Positions 44,039 to 53,269 of a stretch of 64,000 bases of DNA are shown piece after piece. Positions within the stretch are counted from its first letter, which is position 1; each line of letters begins with the position of its first letter. The notes under the pieces are model-generated. The model was not told where the DNA came from. It saw only the letters and a program-made list of their open reading frames with translations, and made no database searches. The translations under genes were made by a program, and so were the position numbers. This stretch comes from Nitrospira sp. UBA6493. Lineage in GTDB: Bacteria; Nitrospirota; Nitrospiria; Nitrospirales; Nitrospiraceae. The stretch spans positions 7,873 through 71,872 of the forward strand of contig DJMJ01000014.1 of NCBI GenBank assembly GCA_002435325.1, in the 5' to 3' direction.

Positions 44039-45076
44039 TTATCCGTTCGGCTCCCCAACTGTAAAAGTAAAATGGGCATCAAAAGAGGATTCCGTCAGCT
44101 CGGGTGGAAACCCCGGCAACGGCTCGGCATTCATGACCGCGCGTTGGCCGGCCAGATCGTAATATACATTGCCCGAAGACTGCTCGATCGCCACGCTGCT
44201 GACCGTCCCGTTCCTGTGCAACCGGAACTTCACGACGACCGAATAGACCTGCGCCGTCACATCAACCGGCGGCGCAGACCAAACGCTGCTGATTCGTTGC
44301 CGGACCCGCGCCAGATACGCATTGGAGCCCGGCGCGACGCCCGCCACCTTGAGCGTCGTATCGACCGCTTTCACACTGGGCACCTTGGCCTCACGCTGAG
44401 CCGCAGGCTTGGCTGGCGCCTCCGCCATCAGCGGCTTGGACTCCTTCGGCAACTCCACCTTTTTGATCTTACTCAGTTCCTCATCCAGTTCCCGATTCAT
44501 TTCTTCGCTCAACGATGTCCGCGGCTTGACCTCGGACGGCTTCCTGGGAAGCTCCTTGGCATCGTGCGCCACCGGGACATCCGGCAGCTTTAATTTCGCA
44601 ACAACGGGCGCCACCGGATCATGCGCTTTTTTCGGCCGATCGGTCGGACTGAAATCACCAAACTTCGGGGCATCCGGAGGCAACTCGACCCCCTTCATCA
44701 AGTCACGCATAGGATCTTGTGCAGGCCGCGCCGGAACGACAGGCTCAGTCTTAGCCGATGGCGGGGCAACAGGCGCCATTTTCACCGGCGGAGCCGGAGC
44801 AGGAAGCTTGGCCGGCTTAGCCGACTCCACCGGCTTCACCGGCGTCTTGACCGGTTCCACCGTTTTCACCGGTGGAGTCGGCAAGGACGCGAGCGAGACT
44901 TCGATGGACGCCAGCGGCTGCTCTCCGTGCCGAGGCCACCGAACCCACGTGACCGCCACCAGCACAACCACATGCAGGACCAAGGACCAGACCACCGCCC
45001 GTCTGAGATGACGGGCAATCCGCCCCTGAGCATCCTCATCCAGCCACGGAAGTGATTGTGCGGAAGCCTGCACCAT
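44039..45076 (-). CDS. tolA: TolA/TonB-like envelope-spanning protein
   Basis: The protein has 345 residues. A single membrane segment (about 28-45, VVWSLVLHVVVLVAVTW) is followed by a Pro/Lys/Val-rich spacer (50-250; repeated PVKPVE, PAPPVKMAP). A C-terminal TonB-type domain (NAYLARVRQRISSVW, VVVKFRLHRNGTVSSVAIEQSSG, ALPGFPPEL-like LPGFPPEL) ends the protein. The spacer is proline-based like TonB rather than a pure helix like E. coli TolA. Position between tolR and tolB marks it as the TolA of this system. Confidence 0.88.
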   Translation of the reverse strand: MVQASAQSLPWLDEDAQGRIARHLRRAVVWSLVLHVVVLVAVTWVRWPRHGEQPLASIEVSLASLPTPPVKTVEPVKTPVKPVESAKPAKLPAPAPPVKMAPVAPPSAKTEPVVPARPAQDPMRDLMKGVELPPDAPKFGDFSPTDRPKKAHDPVAPVVAKLKLPDVPVAHDAKELPRKPSEVKPRTSLSEEMNRELDEELSKIKKVELPKESKPLMAEAPAKPAAQREAKVPSVKAVDTTLKVAGVAPGSNAYLARVRQRISSVWSAPPVDVTAQVYSVVVKFRLHRNGTVSSVAIEQSSGNVYYDLAGQRAVMNAEPLPGFPPELTESSFDAHFTFTVGEPNG

Positions 45077-45089
45077 AGCGATTCACAAT

Positions 45090-45533
45090 CTAGTTTTTTC
45101 GGCGAGCGGACGAAACGTCCGTTACCCGCTCAGGCGCGGTCGGATCAGTCACCATTCCCAGCTTCTCAATACCCGCCTTCTTCACCCCGTCCATGACTTG
45201 CACCACAATGCCGTAGGGCACATCGCGATCGGCGCGCAAATACAGCGACACATCGGCATGTTCTTCCTTGAGAAGCCTGAGCTTGCGCTCCAACTGCACT
45301 ACGCTGACCTGATCCTTATCCAGATAGAGGCGTTGGTCTTTTTCAATGGTGAGGACAGCGCGGATTTCCGGCTTGATCGTATTCGATGCCGATTTCGGCA
45401 AAGTGATATCCATCCCGCGATACAACATGGGCGCGGTCACCATAAAAATGACGAGCAGAACCAGCACCACATCGACCAGCGGAATAATGTTGATCTCCGC
45501 CATGAACCGGCGCTGGCGGGTTTCCAGAATCAT
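45090..45533 (-). CDS. tolR: ExbD/TolR-family proton-channel subunit
   Basis: The protein has 147 residues. One membrane segment (INIIPLVDVVLVLLVIFMV) carries the essential Asp near residue 18. The periplasmic domain (LTIEKDQRLYLDKDQVSV, SLYLRADRDVPYGIVVQVMDG) is of ExbD type. With TolQ it uses proton flow to energise TolA. The ATG overlaps the tolQ stop (ATGA). Confidence 0.93.
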   Translation of the reverse strand: MILETRQRRFMAEINIIPLVDVVLVLLVIFMVTAPMLYRGMDITLPKSASNTIKPEIRAVLTIEKDQRLYLDKDQVSVVQLERKLRLLKEEHADVSLYLRADRDVPYGIVVQVMDGVKKAGIEKLGMVTDPTAPERVTDVSSARRKN

Positions 45534-46222
45534 CCCTTGGCTCCGCCCGATCCCAGTTTTGATTTGGAGGATAACAAGACAAAAAGTTCCACCGTCACCG
45601 TATCCATGCGGAAAGCCGTGCGGCGAATGCGAGACAAAAAGTAATTGTAGGCAATGACGGCGGGAATCGCTGCAAACAGCCCCGCTGCCGTTGCCACCAG
45701 CGCTTCAGACACACCCGGTGCCACCGCCGCGATACTAGCCGTCCCCTGCGAGCCAATTTCACGGAACGAGTCGATGATGCCCATGACGGTTCCCAGCAAC
45801 CCGACAAAGGGGCTGATATTGCCCGTCGTGGCCAAAAATGGCAGATACGACTCAAGCTGCGCCAGTTGGCCTTGTGCGAGATGCTGAGCGGTTCGCTCCA
45901 TGACCTGGCGATCCACAACGGACGCGCTGCCAAGCTCCTGACCGCCCTGTCCTACCCCGAGTCGTTCCACCACACCATGAAAGATTTTGGCGCAGGGACT
46001 CCCGGCCGAACGATAGGCGTGGCGCGCGACTTCATCCACATCCTTGGCCTTCGAAAGCACAGCCATGAAGCGATGATCTTCGGCATCCGCCGACCGGAAC
46101 ATGTTCCACTTGAGGAGAATCACCGCCCAGGAAAGGACCGATAATAGGAAAAGCAGGAAGAGAACGACTTTCGACACCATCCCCAGTGACCCGAGAAGAC
46201 CCATGGGACCTGACTGGAACAT
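45530..46222 (-). CDS. tolQ: MotA/TolQ/ExbB-family proton-channel subunit
   Basis: The protein has 230 residues with three membrane segments. The conserved block SYLPFLATTGNISPFVGLLGTVMGIIDSF and the third-segment region SEALVATAAGLFAAIPAVIAYNYF are classic TolQ. It is the first gene of the Tol-Pal run, 74 bases from the tRNA-Asp gene upstream (in transcription order). The promoter is not resolved. Confidence 0.94.
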   Translation of the reverse strand: MFQSGPMGLLGSLGMVSKVVLFLLFLLSVLSWAVILLKWNMFRSADAEDHRFMAVLSKAKDVDEVARHAYRSAGSPCAKIFHGVVERLGVGQGGQELGSASVVDRQVMERTAQHLAQGQLAQLESYLPFLATTGNISPFVGLLGTVMGIIDSFREIGSQGTASIAAVAPGVSEALVATAAGLFAAIPAVIAYNYFLSRIRRTAFRMDTVTVELFVLLSSKSKLGSGGAKG

Positions 46223-46295
46223 AAGGCGCTAGCGTCTCCCTCCTCGAATCATGACACACCGTGGTGTGATGGAGTGTACCAAACTTTGGAGAAAA

Positions 46296-46373
46296 TGGCG
46301 GGGCCGACGGGATTTGAACCCGCGACCTCCAGATTGACAATCTGGCGTCCTAACCAGGCTGAACGACGGCCCC
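46296..46373 (-). tRNA. tRNA-Asp (GTC)
   Basis: On the minus strand the acceptor GGGGCCG pairs fully with CGGCCCC, the anticodon loop is TTGTCAA (anticodon GTC), the T arm GGTTCAAATCC is normal and the 3' G-CCA is encoded. It lies just upstream of tolQ in the same orientation. Confidence 0.95.
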
Positions 46374-46495
46374 TCGAGACTCTATCTTTGGCGGATGATC
46401 GGAACGACAAGACGATATCTAGCGGTCGGTCGATTCCAAAACTTAGAATGGCTATATCTTCTTTCTTCGCCCCGTCCTCGCACACCAGTCTGCCT

Positions 46496-46571
46496 TGGTA
46501 GGCGGAACAGGGATCGAACCTGTGACCTCTGCCTTGTAAGGGCAGCGCTCTCCCAATTGAGCTATCCGCCC
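46496..46571 (-). tRNA. tRNA-Val (TAC)
   Basis: Acceptor GGGCGGA pairs with TCCGCCT (first pair G-U), the anticodon loop is CTTACAA (anticodon TAC, reading GUA), the T arm GGTTCGATCCC is standard and A-CCA is encoded. It is 122 bases from tRNA-Asp, with the same strand, so they may share a transcript. Confidence 0.95.
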
Positions 46572-46687
46572 GATTGTCCTCACAAGATTTTCGGATGCTA
46601 TCAAGTCCATAGGATCTTGTCAATCGGTTCTCGCACTATTCTTGCATTTTTCTGGCGCGCGGAGAAATATATTTCCAAACCATCGGC

Positions 46688-47617
46688 TCAGGGTTTTGTG
46701 CGCCGCCCCTGCCGGGGGAAAAATCGCCGATGGACCTGCGTCAGCCGTCCGCGTTCGACATGCGTATAGATCTGCGTCGTCGCAATGTTCGCATGGCCCA
46801 GCATCGCTTGCACGGCGCGCAGATCGGCCCCGCCCTCCAGTAAATGCGTGGCGAACGAATGCCGCAGCATATGGGGAGAAATCGGCTTGGCAATCCCCGC
46901 GCGTCTGGCCCGCTGCCGCACAATTTTCCAAAAGGCTTGCCGCGTCAGCGCCCCCCCGCGCCGCGAGACGAACAACGCGCGCGACGATCGCCGCTGCAAA
47001 ATACCCGGCCGTACATGGTCGAGATAATGCGCCAGGGCATCGCGCGCAACCTCTCCAATCGGCACCAGGCGCTCTTTCGAACCTTTGCCGTGTACCCGGA
47101 TACACCCCACGGTGAGATCCAGCCAGGCTAGCTCCAACGCTACAAGCTCCGACACACGCAGGCCAGCGGCATACATAAGTTCGAGCATCGTCCGATCGCG
47201 CAAATCTTCCGCCGTCTGCACCGCCGGTAACTCCAGCAACGCCGTCACTTCCAGCATCGTCAAGGTGCTCGGCAGCTTGATTCCCCGCCGCACCGTCGAA
47301 AGGTCGCGAGTCGGGTTCACCGCGACAATCCCCTCCCGCACGAGAAACCGAAACCATCCGCGCATCGCAGACACCGTTCTCGCCATCGAGGCGGAAGACA
47401 GACCTTCCGCCTTTAATGAGGCCAGAAATCCGACCACCTGCGAAGGAGACACCGGCGCATTCATCGAAAGGCGGTGCCGGTCCAGAAACGTTTGCAACTT
47501 GGAAAGATCGCGCCGGTAGGCCTCCAGCGTATTGGTCGCCAAACCGCCCTCGACACGGAGATGGCTCAAATAGCGCTCCGCCAGCGGATCAAGTACCTGT
47601 TCGGAAAGTTGTGCCAT
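46688..47617 (-). CDS. xerD: Tyrosine recombinase XerD
   Basis: The protein has 309 residues. An N-terminal SAM-like domain (LSHLRVEGGLATNTLEAYRRDL) leads to the catalytic domain with Arg in AAGLRVSELVAL, HxxR in SPHMLRHSFATHLLEGG and His/Tyr in LGHANIATTQIYTHV. Full length and domain layout match XerD, which resolves chromosome dimers at dif, rather than an integrase. It has no attached island. XerC is the alternative. Confidence 0.9.
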   Translation of the reverse strand: MAQLSEQVLDPLAERYLSHLRVEGGLATNTLEAYRRDLSKLQTFLDRHRLSMNAPVSPSQVVGFLASLKAEGLSSASMARTVSAMRGWFRFLVREGIVAVNPTRDLSTVRRGIKLPSTLTMLEVTALLELPAVQTAEDLRDRTMLELMYAAGLRVSELVALELAWLDLTVGCIRVHGKGSKERLVPIGEVARDALAHYLDHVRPGILQRRSSRALFVSRRGGALTRQAFWKIVRQRARRAGIAKPISPHMLRHSFATHLLEGGADLRAVQAMLGHANIATTQIYTHVERGRLTQVHRRFFPRQGRRTKP

Positions 47618-47785
47618 CGATACCTATGCACCAGACCGGGACCATCTGCACCCACGGTAAACTATAGCCAACTCACCCGCTTGAACTCAATGAAACGACC
47701 GGCAGTTCTCCTTGACACCCTGCACCCTTTCCGATACTAGTCACTCGGGGCTACAACAACAATCACGCACACACGCAACATCCTC

Positions 47786-49744
47786 ATGCCAGTCCAGATA
47801 ACAGACCGACGATATCCGCATCACTACGTCAGAGCGGCGCTCCTCTTCATATGCCTCGCCCTGGTATTCAGCTCTACAGATCCTGGCTTGGCAGTCGATC
47901 TCAAATCTCCGGCACCCGATCCTCCCGTCCTGGCCCAAGCAAAACGCCTCATCGATAAAGGAGAAGCAGAGTCCGCTTCCACAATCCTCCGTCGATATCT
48001 CGCGACATCGCCGCGCCCCGAATACCTCGATGACACGTACTTGCTCCTGGGCGCCGCCCTCTTCGACATGAAGGAATACCCGGAAGCCTTGAAGGTCTTG
48101 AATCAACTCCACACTGAATTTCCCGCCTCGGAATTGAGCGACCGGGGAAAGGTCCTACTCGCCCAAACCCATGCCGCCATGGGCAACATCGATCTGGCGC
48201 TGCCCCTCCTCACCCAATTGCGGGCCGGAGCGACCGACGACGATACGAAGCGAGAAGCCCGCAAGCTGACCGCGGAGCTTCTGGCGCAGAAGAAAGACTA
48301 CGTGCGGGCGATTCAAGCCCTCCTCGAAGAAGCATCCGAAGGGACGGAGGAACAGGTTGCCGACACGCGGAATCAGATCCGTGAATTCCTCACCGAGAAA
48401 CTCGATAAAAAAGCGCTCACCCGCATACGCGACCTCTACCCCAGAACATTTCCGGGAGATCTCGCGTCAATCCGGCTGATCAAAATTTATACCGAACGGG
48501 GGGAAGACCACCTCGCAGAACGACAGATTCAGCAATTCCTGAAACAGTTTCCCGATCACCCCTACGAGCCCAAGGCGACGGAGACTCTGGCCCAGCTAAA
48601 AACCAGACTCAAGGCGAATCAATACTTCATTGCCGCCGTCCTTCCGCTCTCCGGCCGTCTTGCGCCCTTTGCCAATGAAATTCTTGAAGGCATTCAATTG
48701 GCGGTTGAACGCACGCGCGAGCAACCCGATGCCCCAACGGTCGGCCTGCTAGTGAAAGACAACGAGTCGGACCGCCCCTCGTTTATCGAAGACCTTGCAA
48801 CCCTGCTGCACGACGACCGCCCGCTGGCCGTCATCGGTCCGGTGCTGTCGAAGAACCTCCCTGTGCTGGCGGAAATGGCCGAGCGCAGCAAAACGCCCTT
48901 AATCACACCGGCGGCGACCTTTCCCAACGTCCGCCGCCTGGGCAACTACCTCTTCAGCACCACCCTGACCTACCAGCTCCAAGCCGCACGCATTGCAGAC
49001 TACGCGATCAAAGAGCAATCGTACCGCCGATTCTGCATCCTCTATCCCGATACCATCTACGGGCGTGAGCAGGCCCGGCTTTTTGCGAAAGAAGTCCGGC
49101 AACATGACGGAGAAGTCATCGCCATGGAGTCCTTCAAGGAAGGCGATACAGACTATTCCGCGCAGATCAAACGGTTGAAGGACGAAGATCTCAAGAAATA
49201 CGGCCTGGCCGTTCCCTACGACCCCTCACGCCCGGCAGGAAAGCCCGCCGGCAAAACCGAAAAACGGATTCTCTATACTCCCGGGTTTGATGCCATCTTT
49301 ATTCCCAGCCGTGCCAGCGAGATCGGCCTCCTGGCGGCCCAGCTCGCCTTTTATGATGTGAAAGTCCCGCTCCTGGGCACCAACGGCTGGAACTCCCCGG
49401 ACTTTCTTCGGACCGCGGACCGCACTGTGGACGGCGCAGTGTTTGTGGATGGGTTCTTCGCAGATAGTCTGAACACAACCGTGCAGGAGTTCGTCCAGCG
49501 CTACCAAAAACGCTTTTCGGGGAGGCCGACACTCTTTACCATGCAAGGCTACGACGCCGCGAGGCTCGTCCTCGAAGCGATCCACCACGGCGCCACCTCG
49601 GGCGACGCGGTGCGAGCGTTTCTCACCACGCAACAAGACTTGCCCACTCTGCTGGGACCGGCCAGCTTCGGACCGGAAGGCATCTTGCATCGCCCCCTCT
49701 TTCTCCTGCAAGTCAAACACGGTAAGTTTGTGCAGCTCAACTAA
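47786..49744 (+). CDS. LpoA-like protein: TPR domain plus periplasmic-binding (Peripla_BP_6) domain
   Basis: The protein has 652 residues. A signal peptide (about 17-37) is followed by helical TPR repeats (QAKRLIDKGEAESASTILRRYL, about 50-280). From residue 285 (FIAAVLPLSGRLAPFANEILEG) comes a type 1 periplasmic-binding fold ending in TMQGYDAARLVLEAIHHG. The same two-part plan occurs in LpoA, the activator of class A PBPs, and in related substrate-binding lipoproteins. No lipobox is seen here, so it is probably soluble. The start lacks a strong ribosome site. Confidence 0.78.
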   Translation: MPVQITDRRYPHHYVRAALLFICLALVFSSTDPGLAVDLKSPAPDPPVLAQAKRLIDKGEAESASTILRRYLATSPRPEYLDDTYLLLGAALFDMKEYPEALKVLNQLHTEFPASELSDRGKVLLAQTHAAMGNIDLALPLLTQLRAGATDDDTKREARKLTAELLAQKKDYVRAIQALLEEASEGTEEQVADTRNQIREFLTEKLDKKALTRIRDLYPRTFPGDLASIRLIKIYTERGEDHLAERQIQQFLKQFPDHPYEPKATETLAQLKTRLKANQYFIAAVLPLSGRLAPFANEILEGIQLAVERTREQPDAPTVGLLVKDNESDRPSFIEDLATLLHDDRPLAVIGPVLSKNLPVLAEMAERSKTPLITPAATFPNVRRLGNYLFSTTLTYQLQAARIADYAIKEQSYRRFCILYPDTIYGREQARLFAKEVRQHDGEVIAMESFKEGDTDYSAQIKRLKDEDLKKYGLAVPYDPSRPAGKPAGKTEKRILYTPGFDAIFIPSRASEIGLLAAQLAFYDVKVPLLGTNGWNSPDFLRTADRTVDGAVFVDGFFADSLNTTVQEFVQRYQKRFSGRPTLFTMQGYDAARLVLEAIHHGATSGDAVRAFLTTQQDLPTLLGPASFGPEGILHRPLFLLQVKHGKFVQLN

Positions 49745-49755
49745 CCGGACCGTAC

Positions 49756-50496
49756 ATGGATACCCTCGCACCGATCATTCATAAAATTTCCTATATGGGG
49801 CTCCCCCTGCTCTTCGCCATGGTCTTCCATGAATATGCGCACGGATGGGTGGCCGACAAATGCGGCGACCCCACCGCCAAGCTGCAGGGGCGGCTCACCT
49901 TCAACCCGATCGCACACATCGACCCGCTTGGCACCATTATTCTCCCCTTGATCTGCCTGGCCCTCCCTGGCAGCTTTCTCCTCGGATGGGCGAAGCCCGT
50001 CCCCATCGATCTGCGCAACCTCCGGCAACCCCGGCGCGACATGGCGCTCGTTGCCGCGGCCGGGCCGGGTATGAATCTCCTCCTGGCCACACTCGGCGCC
50101 CTGGTCGTGGCGGGGCTCTTAGCCTTCGACCCAACCCTGTTACAACAAGAAGCCGCAGCGCGCGAGTCCGAATCCACGAGCCTGGCCACCATGATTCTGC
50201 TTCCGGTTTCCGTCATGGCGCTATATTCCGTTCTTATTAACGTCTTTCTGGCGCTCTTCAACTTGATCCCGATCCCGCCGCTCGACGGCGGGCGCATCCT
50301 GACTTGCCTGCTGCCTCCACGGCCGGCTCTCGCGCTGGCGAAATTGGAGCCCTACGGCATGATGATTCTCATGGGCCTCATCGTCTTCGACAAAGAACTC
50401 CGCGTGATTCACACGATCACCGGCACATTCGCCAACGCCTTGTCCGGCACGATCCTCTCGACGGCACTCGGCTTCGGCACAGGAGTCATGCAATGA
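49756..50496 (+). CDS. Site-2-protease family membrane metalloprotease (M50)
   Basis: The protein has 246 residues with about five membrane segments. H25-E26-x-x-H29 (VFHEYAHGWVADK) is the zinc motif. NLIPIPPLDGGRIL near residue 175 supplies the third ligand Asp. TFNPIAHIDPLGT is typical of the compact group lacking a PDZ domain. It begins 11 bases after the LpoA-like gene and its stop overlaps trpS (ATGA). The substrate is unknown. Confidence 0.88.
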   Translation: MDTLAPIIHKISYMGLPLLFAMVFHEYAHGWVADKCGDPTAKLQGRLTFNPIAHIDPLGTIILPLICLALPGSFLLGWAKPVPIDLRNLRQPRRDMALVAAAGPGMNLLLATLGALVVAGLLAFDPTLLQQEAAARESESTSLATMILLPVSVMALYSVLINVFLALFNLIPIPPLDGGRILTCLLPPRPALALAKLEPYGMMILMGLIVFDKELRVIHTITGTFANALSGTILSTALGFGTGVMQ

Positions 50497-51488
50497 CCAA
50501 CGCACCCAAGAAACGCGTCCTCAGCGGCATGCAGCCCAGCGGCTTGATGCACCTCGGCAACTATCTCGGCGCTTTGGAGAACTGGAAAGTCCTACAAGAG
50601 GAGCATGAGTGCTTCTTCTTCGTCGCCGATTGGCATGCCCTCTCCAGTAACTACGCCGACACCAGCCGCCTGAAAGAATTCGTGCGCGAATTGTTGATCG
50701 ATTGGTTCGCCGCCGGCATCGACCCGAATCGCTCGACCGTGTTTATCCAATCGCACATCCCCGAGCACGCCGTGCTGCATCTGCTCTTTTCGATGATGAT
50801 TCCTGTCTCCTGGCTGGAGCGCAATCCGACGTACAAAGAAAAGCAGGAAGAGATCAAAGAGAAAGATCTCAGCACCTACGGCTTTCTCGGCTATCCCGTC
50901 CTCCAAGCGGCGGATATTTTATTGTACAAGCCGGACTTCGTGCCGGTCGGCAAAGACCAACTGCCGCACCTCGAGCTTACGCGCGAAGTGGCCCGGCGCT
51001 TTAACGACATCTACAAAACATCCGTCTTTCCCGAGCCGAAGGAATACCTCACCAAGTTCCCCAAGGTGCTGGGAACCGACGGGCGCAAGATGAGCAAGAG
51101 CTATGGCAATACGATCAATCTCTCGGATACGGAACCGGTGGTCCGGCAAAAGCTGAAGACCATGGTGACCGATCCGGCCCGCGTGCGGCGGACAGACCCT
51201 GGCAACCCCGACGTCTGCCCCGTCTTTGAGTTTCACAAGATCTATTCGCCGCAAGCCGTGCAGGATCAAATCAACAAGGATTGCCGCACCGCCGCTATCG
51301 GCTGCATCGACTGCAAGAAACAAGTGGCAGATAAGATGGTGGAACGCATGGCCCCCATGTGGGACGCCCGGGCGTCACTGACAAGCACCCCATCACGCAT
51401 CGACGAGATTATTCAAGACGGCAGTAAGCGAGCCCAAAAAGTGGCCAAAGCCACTCTGGCCGAAGTGAATGCGGCGATGAAGATCTGA
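50493..51488 (+). CDS. trpS: Tryptophanyl-tRNA synthetase
   Basis: The protein has 331 residues. The class I motifs are PSGLMHLGNYLGAL (HIGH-like) and DGRKMSKSYGN (KMSKS). VGKDQLPHLELTREVARRFN is the tryptophan-pocket stretch. Cysteines in CRTAAIGCIDCKKQ and VCPVF resemble the Fe-S/zinc site of some bacterial TrpRS. It charges tRNA-Trp. The start overlaps the protease stop. Confidence 0.95.
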   Translation: MTNAPKKRVLSGMQPSGLMHLGNYLGALENWKVLQEEHECFFFVADWHALSSNYADTSRLKEFVRELLIDWFAAGIDPNRSTVFIQSHIPEHAVLHLLFSMMIPVSWLERNPTYKEKQEEIKEKDLSTYGFLGYPVLQAADILLYKPDFVPVGKDQLPHLELTREVARRFNDIYKTSVFPEPKEYLTKFPKVLGTDGRKMSKSYGNTINLSDTEPVVRQKLKTMVTDPARVRRTDPGNPDVCPVFEFHKIYSPQAVQDQINKDCRTAAIGCIDCKKQVADKMVERMAPMWDARASLTSTPSRIDEIIQDGSKRAQKVAKATLAEVNAAMKI

Positions 51489-51509
51489 TCCGGGTCAAGG
51501 AAGAAGAGG

Positions 51510-51821
51510 ATGGTCATGATTCGCTGGATGATCCCCTGTATGACATTGGTCTGCCTGTTGGGAGTTGCCGGCCAGGCGGCCGCGATCGATCCCCCTTGCG
51601 ACGCCTACCCGCAAGCGAAACAAGCCCGCTGTGTCACGATATGGAAAGAACTGAACAAGGAAGACGGCACCGCCATCGCCCAATTCGGGCTCGACCAACT
51701 GAAGCGGCGTGAGGAAGGAAAGATCAACGCCCAGCAGCACCTGGCCGAAAACATGGCCTACATCAAACAATCGACCGAGAAACGAATCGCACGCCTCAAA
51801 GAACGCATGGTGAAAGAATAG
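51510..51821 (+). CDS. Small secreted helical protein, unknown
   Basis: The protein has about 101-103 residues. The signal peptide ends AGQAAA-ID (about 27). The mature part begins PPCDAYPQAKQARCVTIW, with a Cys pair that could bridge, then a charged helix. ATG 51516 fits the upstream AGAGG better than ATG 51510. I do not recognise the family. It follows trpS by 21 bases and may be cotranscribed. Confidence 0.6.
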   Translation: MVMIRWMIPCMTLVCLLGVAGQAAAIDPPCDAYPQAKQARCVTIWKELNKEDGTAIAQFGLDQLKRREEGKINAQQHLAENMAYIKQSTEKRIARLKERMVKE

Positions 51822-51829
51822 CCGCGGCG

Positions 51830-52471
51830 TTACGACACACGGAAGAACTGATTCGATTCTTTTTCTACCCCGATCTCCGTTTCCGGCCCATGACCCGTCA
51901 CCACCGCCGTGGCATCGTCGAGCGTATAGAGCCGCTCGCGGATCGACCGCTCGATGGCATCGAAATCCCCGCCCCACAGATCCGTACGCCCGATGCTGCC
52001 ACGAAACAGGGTGTCTCCGGCCAGCACCAGTTGATCATCCGGCACGTGAAAACTCATCGATCCCGGCGTATGGCCCGGCGTGTGAATGGCCACGATGGAC
52101 ACCTCCCCCACCGACACTTTTTCTTCATCCTTGAGCCAATAGTCCGGCATCGGCACCGCCACATAAGGCACATTGAACATCCGGCATTGCACATCGAGAT
52201 TCTGCCAGAGATCCAGATCCTCTTGATGGAGACAGAGCGTCGCGCCGGTCGCCTTTTTCATTTCCCCGGCGGCGAGAAAATGATCGAAGTGCGCATGGGT
52301 GTGAAAAATATACCGGACCGTCAGCCCGAGCTGCTGAACTTCGTGCAGAATGCGTTCGGCCGCGCCTCCGGGGTCGACCACGATAGCCTGCTTCGTGACC
52401 GGATCGCCGATGATGGAGCAATTGCACCCGAGCGGCGGGACGGAAAAGGTTTTGCGAATCAAGGTCGGCAT
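51830..52471 (-). CDS. Metallo-beta-lactamase-fold hydrolase (glyoxalase II-like)
   Basis: The protein has 213 residues. The zinc motif HTHAHFDHFLAAGEM at about 57-71, then HTPGHTPGSMSFH, and GDTLFRGSIGRTDLWGG, are the glyoxalase II-like subclass pattern. Final GHGPETEIGVEKESNQFF is typical. It probably hydrolyses a thioester, but the substrate is unknown. A glutathione-dependent role is not implied. Confidence 0.87.
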   Translation of the reverse strand: MPTLIRKTFSVPPLGCNCSIIGDPVTKQAIVVDPGGAAERILHEVQQLGLTVRYIFHTHAHFDHFLAAGEMKKATGATLCLHQEDLDLWQNLDVQCRMFNVPYVAVPMPDYWLKDEEKVSVGEVSIVAIHTPGHTPGSMSFHVPDDQLVLAGDTLFRGSIGRTDLWGGDFDAIERSIRERLYTLDDATAVVTGHGPETEIGVEKESNQFFRVS

Positions 52472-52499
52472 GGCCTGCGCATGCTACCGCTCCACCGGT

Positions 52500-53159
52500 T
52501 CAGTGTGCAAGCAGCGGCCCTCCGTCTGATTCGGACTCGACGCGGACCGTCCAGATCACTTCCGTGTCATAGATCGTCCACGCCGTGCCCTGCCGCCGAA
52601 ACCACACCAGAAATCCTGCGCCGCTCCCATCGGGGCGCGGATTGCCCACGTAGGCCAAGGCCTGGTTCTGGCGGAGATTGTAGGCGACACGAGAGAATTG
52701 CACACGGTCCAAGACGGGGAGGATCTGTACAAGCCTTGGCCGCTGCGCCCGAACGGGATAGGCCAGCGAGACTTCAGGCTCTTCCACGGTGCCCCCGGAT
52801 ACGAACCGATAGCGCGTGCCGAACTGGAATCGGCCCTCCAGACGGACAGGAACCTGATTCAACACCACAAACTCGCGGATGAGATCCGCCGGCAACAGTC
52901 CGTCGAAATATCCCTGTGCCTGGAATAACGCGATCGTCAGCGGTCCGTCCTGATTGGGCAAGAGCTGCGTGGCCGTCAGACGCTCGATGATCACCAGCGT
53001 CGTTTCGGAAGTAAGAAACTTGTTCGTGATGATCTGATCGTACAGCCGATAGTCCCCCTCGGCTTGCACCGTCTCAACGGGCGGCGGCTCGACGGCACCA
53101 GCCGGCCAGGCAGTCGCGACGCTCGCCAGATACAGAAGCCCGCAGATCATCGTTCGCAT
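52500..53159 (-). CDS. Secreted protein of unknown function
   Basis: The protein is 219 residues from ATG 53159. The signal peptide ends PAGAVE (about 23). The rest is beta-rich: LTSETTLVIIERLTATQLLP, PLTIALFQAQGYFDGL, VPVRLEGRFQFGTRYRF, and PRPDGSGAGFLVWFRRQGTAWTIYDTEVIW. I do not recognise a family. The ATG has no strong ribosome site, and an in-frame GTG at 53297 would overlap the divergent gene. Confidence 0.6.
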   Translation of the reverse strand: MRTMICGLLYLASVATAWPAGAVEPPPVETVQAEGDYRLYDQIITNKFLTSETTLVIIERLTATQLLPNQDGPLTIALFQAQGYFDGLLPADLIREFVVLNQVPVRLEGRFQFGTRYRFVSGGTVEEPEVSLAYPVRAQRPRLVQILPVLDRVQFSRVAYNLRQNQALAYVGNPRPDGSGAGFLVWFRRQGTAWTIYDTEVIWTVRVESESDGGPLLAH

Positions 53160-53269
53160 GCGTGGAGCATAGCCGCCAGGGCGGAGCCCGGTCAATTCTG
53201 GAAATACTGCGTGGACAAGCTCGACCGAACCGTAGATAATCCACGAATGACCTTCATCGGGAGCCTTGC

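Noticed and set aside
46255..46268. CACACC-GT-GGTGTG inverted repeat between tRNA-Asp and tolQ
   Set aside because: It is short, with no second copy seen and no T-run. I do not treat it as an operator or terminator on this evidence.
46688..47617. Phage or island integrase beside tRNA genes
   Set aside because: The recombinase has the length and motif set of XerD. No island genes, att repeats or tRNA 3'-end duplications are seen around it.
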